Positions 1 through 5,913 of a stretch of 11,407 nt of DNA are shown piece after piece (the stretch's first letter is position 1; each line of letters begins with the position of its first letter). The notes under the pieces are model-generated. The model was not told the DNA's origin, did no database searches, and was given only the letters and a program-made list of their open reading frames with translations. Both the position numbers and the translations under genes were made by a program. Origin of the DNA: Nitrospirales bacterium (GTDB lineage Bacteria > Nitrospirota > Nitrospiria > Nitrospirales > UBA8639); the NCBI GenBank assembly GCA_029261305.1, contig JAJDBO010000305.1:1-11407 (forward strand). Direction: 5' to 3'.

Positions 1-1
1 G

Positions 2-262
2 ATTCTGATCGTGAATACATGGCACCACATTTATGATGATCGGGAGAGTTACAGCAGGAAACTGTATGATGCCCTCACTCCTGGCGGAGAAATCTTGGTT
101 GTCGATTTCACCCACCAGAGCTCGCACGGACCGCCGGTTTCGCAGCGACTCCGTCCCGAGGAAGTCATTGCCGAGCTTCAGGCGGGGGGGCTCGACGTCG
201 AGATCCTCCAAGAGTCATTGCCTGACCAGTACATCGTGGTCGGGCGCCGTCCGCAAGAATAG
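2..262 (+). CDS. Class I SAM-dependent methyltransferase, C-terminal part (5' end outside window)
   Basis: The reading frame is open from the window edge, with the first full codon at base 2, and ends at TAG 260-262. About 86 residues are visible, and they match the second half of a Methyltransf_11/UbiE-like Rossmann fold. The stretch ILIVNTWHHIYDD is the strand-4 region with the typical HH(I)xD motif. LTPGGEILVVDF is the strand-5 PGG turn. LRPEEVIAELQAGGLDVE is the helix before the final strand pair, and DQYIVVGRR is the last strand. The family transfers a methyl group from SAM to small molecules, lipids or metalloids. The substrate cannot be read from this half, because the SAM-binding GxGxG part lies outside the window. 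The GTG at base 11 is internal and should not be taken as the start. Confidence 0.85.
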   Translation: MLIVNTWHHIYDDRESYSRKLYDALTPGGEILVVDFTHQSSHGPPVSQRLRPEEVIAELQAGGLDVEILQESLPDQYIVVGRRPQE

Positions 263-265
263 GGA

Positions 266-294
266 AAGAATAAGGTGTCTGGAACCTTGTTCTT
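266..294 (+). terminator. Hairpin after the methyltransferase, terminator-like
   Basis: AAGAA-T-AAGGT pairs with ACCTT-G-TTCTT around the 7-nt loop GTCTGGA, giving 10 base pairs with one opposed T/G. It starts 4 bases after the methyltransferase stop. There is no clean T-run after the stem, only TTCTTGTCT, so it may be a weak intrinsic terminator or simply a palindromic repeat. Confidence 0.45.
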
Positions 295-299
295 GTCTC

Positions 300-378
300 G
301 CATGAGTTTTAAATTCGGCGAAGCCAGCTTGCTGGATGTGCCAGGAGCCTGTCCGACGTGAGGGATCGTCGCGAGAGT
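300..378. repeat. Dispersed repeat, copy A (left part only)
   Basis: The stretch from GCATGAGTTTTAAATT to GGGATCGTCGCGAGA recurs at 5109-5185 (copy C) with about four substitutions. Its last 20 or so bases also recur at the start of copy B (2055 onward). Similarity stops at about 376, four bases before the CapA-like start codon. The copies therefore share a boundary region but only B and C continue into the TolC tail. The repeat contains a short internal palindrome, CCAGC-TT-GCTGG, which is perfect in A and has one mismatch in C. No protein product is evident. Confidence 0.8.
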
Positions 379-379
379 T

Positions 380-1633
380 ATGGATCGCAGGGAATTCTTG
401 ATACAAAGTGGGAAGCTGGTTATGGGCGCATCAGTCTCTAACCTCGGGTTGCCGAGTCGCGCCGAACCCTCGCCTGGCGAAGCGCTGCCCAGGCCTGCGC
501 CGGAGAGGGAAGGCGCTGCCGCTGACCGACCCATCACGCTGTTCCTGGCCGGGGACGTGATGACAGGGAGGGGAATCGATCAGATCCTTCCGCACCCCGT
601 GGATCCGCGACTGTACGAGTCCTACATCAAGAACGCGAAAGCGTACGTAGAGCTGGCCGAACGTGCGCACGGCCCCATCCCGGAAGAAGTCACGCACGAC
701 TACATCTGGGGCGACGCGCTTGAAGAACTCGAACGCGCCTCGCCGGACCTGCGTCTCGTCAATCTGGAGACCGCCGTCACAACGAGCGACGAGTACTGGA
801 GAGGCAAGGAGGTGCTCTACCGGATGCATCCACGGAACACGCCGTGCCTGACTGCTGCGGAGATCGACTGTTGTGTGCTGGCAAACAATCACGTCTTGGA
901 CTGGGGATACGCTGGCCTAGAAGAAACGCTACGATCGTTGGAGACAGCCGGCATCAAGACCTCGGGAGCAGGGCGCAATCTGGAGGAAGCCCAGCGCCCC
1001 GCGGTGTTCGAACTGCCGGGCCGAAACCGGGTGCTCGTCTTTGCCGTCGGCTCGGAGTCGAGCGGCATCCCGCCGCGTTGGGCGGCAGGTGAGGATCAGC
1101 CTGGCGTCCACTTGATCGATGAATCATCACCCGGCGCCCCCTTGCACGTACAGCAAGCGGTTAAACGGTTCACCCGGCCTGGGGACCTCGTTGTCGTGTC
1201 GATTCATTGGGGCTCCAATTGGGGTTATGAGATCACGCGAGACCAGCAACAGTTTGCCCACGACCTCATCGACGACGTCGGTGTCGACGTCGTCCACGGC
1301 CACTCGTCTCATCACATCAAGGCTATCGAAATGTACCGCAACAAGCCGATTCTCTACGGGTGCGGCGACTTCCTGACCGATTACGAGGGAATCGGGGGGT
1401 TCGAGATGTTTCGCGGCGACTTGGGGTTGATGTATTTTATCAGCATGCGCGGCACCAACCAGGAACTGGTGAACCTTGAGATGAGACCAACACAAATGAA
1501 GCGCTTGCAAGTGAAACATGCCTCGCCCGCTGATGCGGCCTGGCTAGCCGAGGTGCACAATCGCGAAGGCAAAAAGTTCGGAACACACGTGGAACTGGCA
1601 GACAGCGATGTGCTCACGCTCCGCCACGAGTGA
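380..1633 (+). CDS. CapA-family metallophosphatase-like protein
   Basis: This is a complete 417-residue protein of the CapA/PgsA (poly-gamma-glutamate capsule) superfamily, which has a calcineurin-like metallophosphatase fold. Visible family motifs, in order, are GDVMTGRG at 58-65, VNLETAV near 127-133, LANNH at 167-171, VSIHWGSNW at 273-281 and HGHSSHH at 306-312. The Asp, Asn and His residues of these motifs are the expected metal-site ligands. The N terminus MDRREFLIQSGKL has a twin arginine followed by EFL and a moderately hydrophobic stretch to about residue 25. This suggests a Tat signal and an exported protein, although the stretch is short. Family members act in capsule polymer handling or as extracytoplasmic phosphoesterases. 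There are no capB/capC neighbours, so a capsule role is not supported here. The ATG has only a weak purine-rich site (GAGAG) and sits four bases past repeat copy A. Confidence 0.85.
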   Translation: MDRREFLIQSGKLVMGASVSNLGLPSRAEPSPGEALPRPAPEREGAAADRPITLFLAGDVMTGRGIDQILPHPVDPRLYESYIKNAKAYVELAERAHGPIPEEVTHDYIWGDALEELERASPDLRLVNLETAVTTSDEYWRGKEVLYRMHPRNTPCLTAAEIDCCVLANNHVLDWGYAGLEETLRSLETAGIKTSGAGRNLEEAQRPAVFELPGRNRVLVFAVGSESSGIPPRWAAGEDQPGVHLIDESSPGAPLHVQQAVKRFTRPGDLVVVSIHWGSNWGYEITRDQQQFAHDLIDDVGVDVVHGHSSHHIKAIEMYRNKPILYGCGDFLTDYEGIGGFEMFRGDLGLMYFISMRGTNQELVNLEMRPTQMKRLQVKHASPADAAWLAEVHNREGKKFGTHVELADSDVLTLRHE

Positions 1634-1728
1634 CCCGTAAATCCGATTGGAAAATTTACGGCCCAGGCGGAGCAGCAGAACTCCTCGGCATCAAACCCGC
1701 CACCCTCGTAGCGCGCAAAAAAAGATGA
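1630..1728 (+). pseudogene. Remnant: C-terminal Fis-type HTH of a sigma-54-dependent activator
   Basis: In frame from GTG 1630 to TGA 1726-1728 the sequence reads TRKSDWKIYGPGGAAELLGI and then KPATLVARKKR. The pattern W-x-I-x-GpxGAAexLGlkpxTLxxRxKK is the recognition helix-turn-helix that ends FhlA/NifA-type enhancer-binding proteins. Only these ~30 residues remain. The AAA+ ATPase and sensor domains are absent, and the fragment begins inside the CapA-like stop codon with no ribosome-binding site. I infer a gene tail left by a rearrangement, and the junction with the CapA-like gene is probably the breakpoint. Confidence 0.75.
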
Positions 1729-1861
1729 GGATGTAAAAAGAAGGCAACTAAAAGACGTCGGCATGCAGGATAGCTGTGTGTGAGAAACGAGCAAAAAGGC
1801 ACAGCCCACCAAGCAAAAATCGGGCAACTTACCTCGAGTCCTGCGTCGGAATAGGCTATAT
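1729..1861. other. Intergenic stretch with no recognisable gene
   Basis: This is mixed-composition sequence between the activator remnant and the left repeat arm. All frames are interrupted or lack family signatures. I see no promoter or hairpin that I would defend. Confidence 0.6.
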
Positions 1862-2051
1862 GGGCCTGTTGAATAATGCACGCCACTAGCCAATAAAAGC
1901 TTCAGATGAGGCTGGCCTCGTCAATGAGAGGGAATGTTCAAAAAAGTTCGTCCAGCAAGGCCGCAGGCCTTTTGACGCGCGGAGCGTACATCGGGTACGT
2001 GAGCACGGCAAAATAGGGAGAACGCCGCTGGTGGCTTTTTTCAACATTCCC
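1862..2051 (+). repeat. 190-bp repeat arm, left copy, with palindromic core
   Basis: The outer part (1862-1929) starts GGGCCTGTTGAATA and includes CAATAAAAGCTTCAGATGAG. The core (1930-2051) begins GGGAATGTTCAAAAAAG and ends CTTTTTTCAACATTCCC, which are near-perfect terminal inverted repeats, with TCCAGCAAGGCCGCAGG inside. The whole unit recurs in reverse complement at 7814-7985, including the outer part. The core has MITE/REP-like features: no coding capacity, long terminal inverted repeats and multiple copies. Its inner end abuts repeat copy B, replacing the ~55 bp that begin copies A and C. Confidence 0.8.
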
Positions 2052-2135
2052 ATCAGGGATCGTCGCGAGATTGTGCTCGTTTGAGGCAGATTTTTCGATC
2101 GTTTGAGACGAATAGTAGTGACTATTTGACAAAAA

Positions 2136-2205
2136 CGGGGAAGGTTGAAAAAGGCTGTCCAGCAAGCCCGAGAACGCAGCTGGCGGCCTTTTTCAACTTT
2201 CCCCG
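2136..2205. mobile_element. 70-bp palindromic MITE-like insertion inside copy B
   Basis: The ends CGGGGAAGGTTGAAAAAGGC (2136-2155) and GCCTTTTTCAACTTTCCCCG (2186-2205) are inverted repeats matching at 19 of 20 positions. They enclose 30 bp containing TCCAGCAAG. Copy C is colinear on both sides but lacks this block. The ends resemble those of the 122-bp cores at 1930-2051 and 7814-7924 (gttgaaaaa, ccagcaag), so this is probably a shorter relative of the same element. It has no coding capacity and would depend on an enzyme encoded elsewhere. Confidence 0.75.
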
Positions 2206-2210
2206 AAAAG

Positions 2211-2384
2211 GATCGGAAAAGCTGGCCACCTCCAGCACAATCGCCTTAGATCCGCTAATGTCGGACCGGCTCCTTTAATGCCCAACGGGTACTCTGGCAA
2301 ACCTTCCAAAGCTACGCCGAAGCCCGATTCGAATTGTCCGTCGCCCTCACGGAGCTAGAGCGTTTGGTGGGGAAAGATTTGTAG
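2211..2384 (+). pseudogene. Remnant: C-terminal tail of a TolC-family outer-membrane efflux protein (copy B)
   Basis: From about 2280 the frame reads AQRVLWQTFQSYAEARFELS, then VALTELERLVGKDL and TAG at 2382-2384. This is the terminal helix of TolC/OprM/CzcC-type proteins, where ...Y..AR.eL..AL.eLERlvG is typical. The part upstream, KLATSSTIALDPLMSDRLL, is in a different frame because of one extra T near 2275. Only ~55 codons remain, out of more than 400 in an intact protein. The natural stop codon is kept here, unlike in copy C. Confidence 0.7.
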
Positions 2385-2403
2385 GTAATGTTCAACTTCA
2401 TAT

Positions 2404-3360
2404 TTACCTTTTTCTTTTAGCCGGACGTTTGACAGTGAATACAGAGCTTTGCCTAAAAACTTTTCTTTCCATTTCATTTACTGTCCAAGTCTTGATGTGT
2501 GTATCCTTTTCCTTGCGTAGAAAAACATAATCGAAGCCCATCTTAAGTACTTCATGATAATCGGTCCCTCCTCCCCTAACTATCAATATTGGTGCTTTCC
2601 GCCCAATGCAGCCAGAATGGTCTCTTTCCTGCCTCCCATGGTCATAAGGTTCAACCAAGGCTATATCTTCAGACCATATTAGTAAGCTAGTTGGGAGTTC
2701 CTCTTGCCATTTTGGGTCTATTTTTAAATCCTGACTTTCTACTTTTAAGAAACCAAAAGTACTGTGAGCGTCTCGTGCCAACTGGCTCGCTTCCGCAGAA
2801 AGTTCCCCTTCGGCTGCCGATCGGATCTCTGCTCCATGCCCGGTAGGATGGAGCAACAATACCTTTACGGGTTCCGACCTATGCTTTGCACGTTCTCTAA
2901 AAGCCTCAATTATTGGGTTGTGTTTATTAAAGAAGTCTGTTCCGGAAACGCAACGGATGCGAAGGCTAGCTCCATTTTTAACAATTTCAAAAACCAACTC
3001 CCGATAGGCATTGGAGGCCTTCATACGTGATTCAAGAATCCCAAATAAGGCACCTTGGGAAGGTGATTCAGATCCTATAATTTTTATATCTGGAGATTTC
3101 CTATGGTTTAGAAAAATATAGCGATCAAAGATGTTTAAATTAGATTTTGTTTTATCTTTTAATACTTTTGACACGAATGTAATTTCGTATCTGTCAGGAT
3201 GGGGACCTCCAGCTTTCTCATAAAACTTTTCACGCTCAGCTTGAGGCAACGAATTAACTTCAGCCTTTAGAAGAGTGCGAGTCGAGGAAATGCTTATGCC
3301 ATACGCAACTGCAATCTCATCAACTGTTTGCCAACTATTCGTTGATCGGGCCGGAAACAT
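2404..3360 (-). CDS. Helix-turn-helix protein with an unassigned C-terminal domain
   Basis: This is a 318-residue soluble protein with no membrane segment. The ATG at 3360 is preceded by AAGGAG with 6-nt spacing, so the start is firm. Residues 10-45 (WQTVDEIAVAYGISISSTRT and the following helix) fit a helix-turn-helix. Residues 164-290 look like an alpha/beta domain: VKVLLLHPTGHG at 165-176, TSLLIWSEDIALVEPYDHGR at 224-243, KAPILIVRGGG at 255-265 and FDYVFLRKEKDTHIKTW at 276-292. The last pattern recalls phospholipase-D-like or related regulator domains, but I find no HxK catalytic pair, so any such domain is probably inactive or of another family. It is AT-rich and divergent from the 3571 operon, with a 24-bp palindrome between them. 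I infer a DNA-binding regulator of itself and that operon. Confidence 0.7.
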   Translation of the reverse strand: MFPARSTNSWQTVDEIAVAYGISISSTRTLLKAEVNSLPQAEREKFYEKAGGPHPDRYEITFVSKVLKDKTKSNLNIFDRYIFLNHRKSPDIKIIGSESPSQGALFGILESRMKASNAYRELVFEIVKNGASLRIRCVSGTDFFNKHNPIIEAFRERAKHRSEPVKVLLLHPTGHGAEIRSAAEGELSAEASQLARDAHSTFGFLKVESQDLKIDPKWQEELPTSLLIWSEDIALVEPYDHGRQERDHSGCIGRKAPILIVRGGGTDYHEVLKMGFDYVFLRKEKDTHIKTWTVNEMERKVFRQSSVFTVKRPAKRKR

Positions 3361-3444
3361 AAAAATCTCCTTATTTCAAAAAGAATTACAGCCAATTTCT
3401 CTAATTAAAAAAGGATAATGTAATCACAAGGTAACAGCAAGCAA

Positions 3445-3468
3445 AACTAATGTTAGCTAACATTAGTT
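3445..3468. promoter_or_regulatory. 24-bp perfect palindrome, likely operator
   Basis: The half-site AACTAATGTTAG is followed directly by its exact reverse complement CTAACATTAGTT. It lies in the divergent intergenic region, 14 bp upstream of the -35 hexamer at 3483. A further GTTAG follows at 3466-3470, so GTTAGC occurs twice. A long uninterrupted palindrome beside a helix-turn-helix gene suggests the binding site of a dimeric regulator, most simply the neighbouring 318-residue protein. Confidence 0.6.
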
Positions 3469-3482
3469 AGCAAAGATAACTT

Positions 3483-3510
3483 TTGACATACTAAGAAAAC
3501 TATCTATACT
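3483..3510 (+). promoter_or_regulatory. Near-consensus sigma-70 promoter for the 3571-4872 operon
   Basis: The -35 hexamer is TTGACA (3483-3488, perfect), the spacer is 16 bp, and the -10 hexamer is TATACT (3505-3510, five of six). Transcription should begin near 3516-3518, giving a leader of about 54 nt before the ATG at 3571. Confidence 0.75.
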
Positions 3511-3516
3511 CCAAAC

Positions 3517-3561
3517 ATGGAAAGCTTTTATAGATTATCATTTCAATCCTTGAAAATTTAA
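3517..3561 (+). other. Possible 14-codon leader ORF
   Basis: ATG 3517 reads MESFYRLSFQSLKI and then TAA at 3559-3561, ending 9 nt before the next start. The ATG sits almost exactly at the predicted transcription start, so translation would have to be leaderless. It may well be chance in AT-rich sequence. Confidence 0.15.
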
Positions 3562-3570
3562 CACTGGGTT

Positions 3571-4176
3571 ATGGCCATGAAAAATCTTTCTGAAGAAATT
3601 ACAGTCCAATGTGACCAACCAATTGAGTTCGAAGTCGTAAGGGAAGACCCGAGCAAACTGCTCCGCCTCCTTGAACATTGCAAATATGTTTATGAGGAAG
3701 AAAAAGAACGTCGCGACCTTCTCAACAACACAACTCGCATTTACCTAACTGCCTTTGGTTTTTCCATAGGTGTTACTGTCATCAAAATAGGAAGCATTGA
3801 GAAAATCCCAGGGCTTATTCGATCTATTTCAGAAACAAGCCCCTTAGTAGGGAATGTTATTGGTGATGTGGCAACGGTTATTCTTTACGGTACTGTTTTT
3901 TTGTTTTTCACTGCATTTATTTGCACCATTTTGGCCGTTAGAATGTGGAAAAGAGAACGTTTATGTGATCCAGAAAAGCTTTTACCCTTCTCCCTATCTA
4001 TGGAAAAGGAGACAGAACTTCTTTCGACCATAATTGCTGACTATGTAGTGGCAACACAACGAAATTACTGCATTAATGAAAAAAAAGCTCGACTCTTATC
4101 AAAAGCTCTTCTTTTCTTCATAAGTGCAATAACCCTTTTTTGGTCAACAGTTATTTTTCTTTACACTATCACCTAA
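3571..4176 (+). CDS. Three-helix membrane protein, SLATT/Pycsar-effector-like topology
   Basis: The protein has 201 residues. After a soluble head with a charged helix (HCKYVYEEEKERRDLLNN, 36-53) come predicted membrane segments at about 56-73, 101-124 and 178-199. Between the second and third lies a long amphipathic stretch ending in YVVATQRNYCINEKKARLLS. The pattern N-x-x-iNekKA-x-lL before a final membrane helix resembles SLATT-type and Pycsar-type membrane effectors of bacterial nucleotide-signalling defence systems. That is a resemblance in layout and a short motif only, and no cyclase or nucleotide sensor is nearby. ATG 3571 has little Shine-Dalgarno complementarity, and the ATG two codons on is an alternative. 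It is expressed from the promoter at 3483 and is followed 12 nt later by the S74 gene. Confidence 0.65.
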   Translation: MAMKNLSEEITVQCDQPIEFEVVREDPSKLLRLLEHCKYVYEEEKERRDLLNNTTRIYLTAFGFSIGVTVIKIGSIEKIPGLIRSISETSPLVGNVIGDVATVILYGTVFLFFTAFICTILAVRMWKRERLCDPEKLLPFSLSMEKETELLSTIIADYVVATQRNYCINEKKARLLSKALLFFISAITLFWSTVIFLYTIT

Positions 4177-4188
4177 CAGGAGGTTGCC

Positions 4189-4872
4189 ATGTTTAATTTT
4201 CTGAACTGGTTTAGGGGCAAGAAGGTCAGCGGAGGTGAAAAGAATCTAACCAACGAACATCAGAAACAGAATAAAAGAATTAAATATGGGACCCAAAAAC
4301 CTCCGGCTGCATTGCTGCGGCGTTTAGCTAAAGAGTTGGCAAACTCAAAGATTATTGAATTAAGGAAGACAGGGCTAATTATTGATAATACTCAGCTTGA
4401 CTCTGTGACAAGCCAAATCTATGAAAGACTCGAAAACCCCGATAACGAATTTGGCCCAATTAAGATCTATGTTTCACCTACGATGGATGCTATTTCTCAC
4501 CGTTCCACAGAAAGATATACCGCCTGTGCAAGTAGCCCAATTCGGTCAGACTCGAATCTCAAACAAGATGTCCGTTCTATCAATGGTGCCTTAGATAAAG
4601 TATTACGGCTACGAGGAGTGACGTTTAGTTGGAAAAATGAACAATTTCCTGCCCTAGACCTTAATTCAATACCTGGGCTAGGATTTCTAGCCCAAGATAT
4701 GGAGAAAGTTTTTCCAGAATTAGTTTCTCACAATGGAGAGGGCTTTAAATCCGTCCACTATTCTCAGCTAACGGCGATTTTAGTTGAGGCCGTAAAAGAA
4801 CAGAATGTCCATATTCTGGAATTAAAAGAGAGAGTTAAAGAACTGGAAGCGCAAGAAGTTCCCGTGCTGTAA
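4189..4872 (+). CDS. Peptidase S74 (intramolecular chaperone) domain protein
   Basis: The protein has 227 residues, and ATG 4189 follows a perfect AGGAGG with 5-nt spacing. Residues 118-205 form an S74 domain: IRSDSNLKQDVRSINGALDK with LRLRGVTFSWKN, then GLGFLAQDMEKVFPELVS (163-180) and FKSVHYSQLTAILVEAVKEQ (186-205). A coiled-coil-like tail follows (207-223). S74 domains trimerise and cut themselves using a Ser/Lys pair five residues apart. Ser120 and Lys125 in SDSNLK have that spacing, so self-cleavage before Ser120 is plausible. In phage these domains end tail spikes and fibres; here the N-terminal 119 residues are short, basic near the start and lack beta-helix repeats. The domain is also known in non-phage proteins such as eukaryotic MYRF. 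The gene is the second of an operon with a membrane protein, and a partnership between them is inferred. Confidence 0.8.
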   Translation: MFNFLNWFRGKKVSGGEKNLTNEHQKQNKRIKYGTQKPPAALLRRLAKELANSKIIELRKTGLIIDNTQLDSVTSQIYERLENPDNEFGPIKIYVSPTMDAISHRSTERYTACASSPIRSDSNLKQDVRSINGALDKVLRLRGVTFSWKNEQFPALDLNSIPGLGFLAQDMEKVFPELVSHNGEGFKSVHYSQLTAILVEAVKEQNVHILELKERVKELEAQEVPVL

Positions 4873-4886
4873 ATAAAGCAATCATG

Positions 4887-4915
4887 GGCCACTACCCTTG
4901 TATTGGGTAGTGGCC
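4887..4915 (+). terminator. Strong hairpin after the S74 gene
   Basis: GGCCACTACCC pairs perfectly with GGGTAGTGGCC (11 bp) around the loop TTGTATT, 14 nt after the stop codon. It is followed by TGTGCATAATTT, with no continuous T-run. The position and strength suggest termination of the operon. Confidence 0.65.
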
Positions 4916-5108
4916 TGTGCATAATTTAACAGCTAAAAAACTTGGTACCAATTGACCGGAACATTTCCGCACTTTTTTCACCTTTTCCCAAGAATCTTAT
5001 TTAGGCACTTAGGAGAAAAAGAGAGCAGGTACCGTTCGCCTTTTTCGTGATGAATTCCGGATATTACCACCACCGGCGCGTAGCAACAGTAAGCCGTCCG
5101 CATTGCCC
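4916..5108. other. Gap with no recognisable gene
   Basis: This gap lies between the hairpin and repeat copy C. The minus strand has an open stretch running out of copy C to about 4980 (AMRTAYCYAPVVVISGIHHE and onward), but no family is recognisable and no ribosome-binding site is present. I treat it as non-coding. Confidence 0.5.
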
Positions 5109-5422
5109 GCATAGTTTTAAATTTGGCGAAGCCAGCTTGCTTGATGTACCAGGAGCCTGTCCGACATGAGGGATCGTCGCGAGATTGTGCTGGTTTGAGG
5201 CAGATTTTTCGATTGTTTGAGGCGAATAGTGGTGACTATTTAACGATAACGATCGGAATAGATGGCCAAATCCAGCGCAATCGCAGTAGATCTGCTAATG
5301 TCGGACCAGCTCCTAAATGCCCAACGCGTGCTCTGGCAAACCTTTCAAGGCTGCGCCCAAGCCCGATTTGAGTTGTCCGTCGCTCTCACGGAATTAGAAC
5401 GGTTGGTGGGGAGGGGTTGTAA
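5109..5422 (+). repeat. Dispersed repeat, copy C (most complete)
   Basis: This copy joins the part shared with copy A (5109-5185) to the part shared with copy B (5165-5422), so it shows the full unit: a non-coding leader, the AATAGT-GGTG-ACTATT hairpin at about 5225-5240, and a TolC-like tail. It is in the same orientation as A and B. It lies between the two AT-rich cassettes and has no palindromic insertion, so it provides the empty site for the element at 2136-2205. Confidence 0.8.
5262..5422 (+). pseudogene. Remnant: C-terminal tail of a TolC-family outer-membrane efflux protein (copy C)
   Basis: The frame reads MAKSSAIAVDLLMSDQLLNA, then QRVLWQTFQGCAQARFELSV and ALTELERLVGRG. It corresponds to the last ~50 residues of a TolC/CzcC-type protein and is colinear with the remnant at 2211-2384 without that copy's frameshift. 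At the end, GGGAGGGGTTGTAA appears to have lost two bases relative to copy B, so the natural stop (5420-5422) is out of frame and the frame would run on to 5459. A stop codon lies just before the ATG, and no upstream TolC domain exists. Confidence 0.7.
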
Positions 5423-5670
5423 GGGCTTAACAAAATCATTTTGCTCAATGACCTCGTGAAAAAGGCCATGTAGGATTTGTTGAAGAAGGTTAAGAATAAG
5501 TGGTGGAGTAGGATAGGAAATTCCATCAATTCCAATCCCTTAAAGATCTATTTGAACATGTTAATACTAATTTTACTTAGGAAAGACTTTTTCGGAAGAA
5601 ACAGCATTTTTGAAGGAATTTAGAGGAATTTTCTGCCTAAGAGACTAGAAGATTACAGGAAGTTGGCTAA
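5423..5670. other. AT-rich stretch with no recognisable gene
   Basis: The stretch lies downstream of the TolC remnant and of the leftward operon. There are no frames with family signatures. I see no clear hairpin that would end the leftward operon. Confidence 0.5.
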
Positions 5671-5913
5671 TTACTTCTTGCCAAACTTAAATGTGGTAAT
5701 TAAAGACCAGGCAATAAGCAAGGGGCAAAGTAAAGCAAGGGCTGCTTTACTTTGGGAGTCATATTGCCCCAATTCCATTTCCAGAACATTAAAAACGTAA
5801 AAAACTAATATAATATCAATAATTATTTGAAAGGTTTGGCCCGCTGTTAGTTTATTAAAAGGGAGCTTCTCAAGTAATTTTTTAATCCAATCAGACTCAG
5901 GCGCAGGTTCCAT
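5671..5913 (-). CDS. Small two-helix membrane protein, third gene of a leftward operon
   Basis: The protein has 80 residues. An acidic/charged N terminus (MEPAPESDWIKKLLEKLPFN) precedes hydrophobic segments at about 27-46 (FQIIIDIILVFYVFNVLEME) and 57-74 (AALALLCPLLIAWSLITTF), ending in KFGKK. I do not recognise the family. The ATG at 5913 lies 17 bp inside the end of the preceding gene, in another frame, which indicates translational coupling. The conserved overlap and non-random hydrophobic profile are why I accept it. With the larger partner's two C-terminal membrane helices it could form a joint membrane complex (inference). Confidence 0.6.
   Translation of the reverse strand: MEPAPESDWIKKLLEKLPFNKLTAGQTFQIIIDIILVFYVFNVLEMELGQYDSQSKAALALLCPLLIAWSLITTFKFGKK

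Larger units (their letters stand above)
2055..2384 (+). repeat. Dispersed repeat, copy B
   Basis: The copy begins with AGGGATCGTCGCGAGATTGTG and runs in register with copy C through to the end of the TolC-like tail. The first 75 bp differ from C at about five positions. Unlike C, it is interrupted by a 70-bp palindromic element (2136-2205) and has lost its left 55 bp at the junction with the 190-bp arm. A small conserved hairpin, AATAGT-AGTG-ACTATT, lies at about 2111-2126 in B and has the loop GGTG in C. Confidence 0.8.

Noticed and set aside
300..378. Integron attC-like or CRISPR-like unit for the A/C repeat
   Set aside because: It has no GTTRRRY core with a matching imperfect hairpin and no integrase. 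The copies are kilobases apart, so it is not an array.
178..537. Minus-strand ORF of 119 codons across the CapA-like start
   Set aside because: It lies over the methyltransferase end, repeat copy A and the CapA-like gene, and has no family signature or ribosome site. The CapA-like frame has strong motifs instead.
2081..2278. 65-codon ORF in repeat copy B
   Set aside because: It runs through the 70-bp palindromic insertion and is a chance frame; only its last ~18 residues match the TolC tail.
4980..5180. Minus-strand open stretch running through the left part of copy C
   Set aside because: A similar frame is open in copy A, but its continuation differs and there is no recognisable domain or ribosome site, so it is probably chance.
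5123..5371. 82-codon plus-strand ORF in repeat copy C
   Set aside because: It spans the non-coding leader and the TolC tail in the wrong frame, and copy B breaks it. The TolC frame explains the right half.
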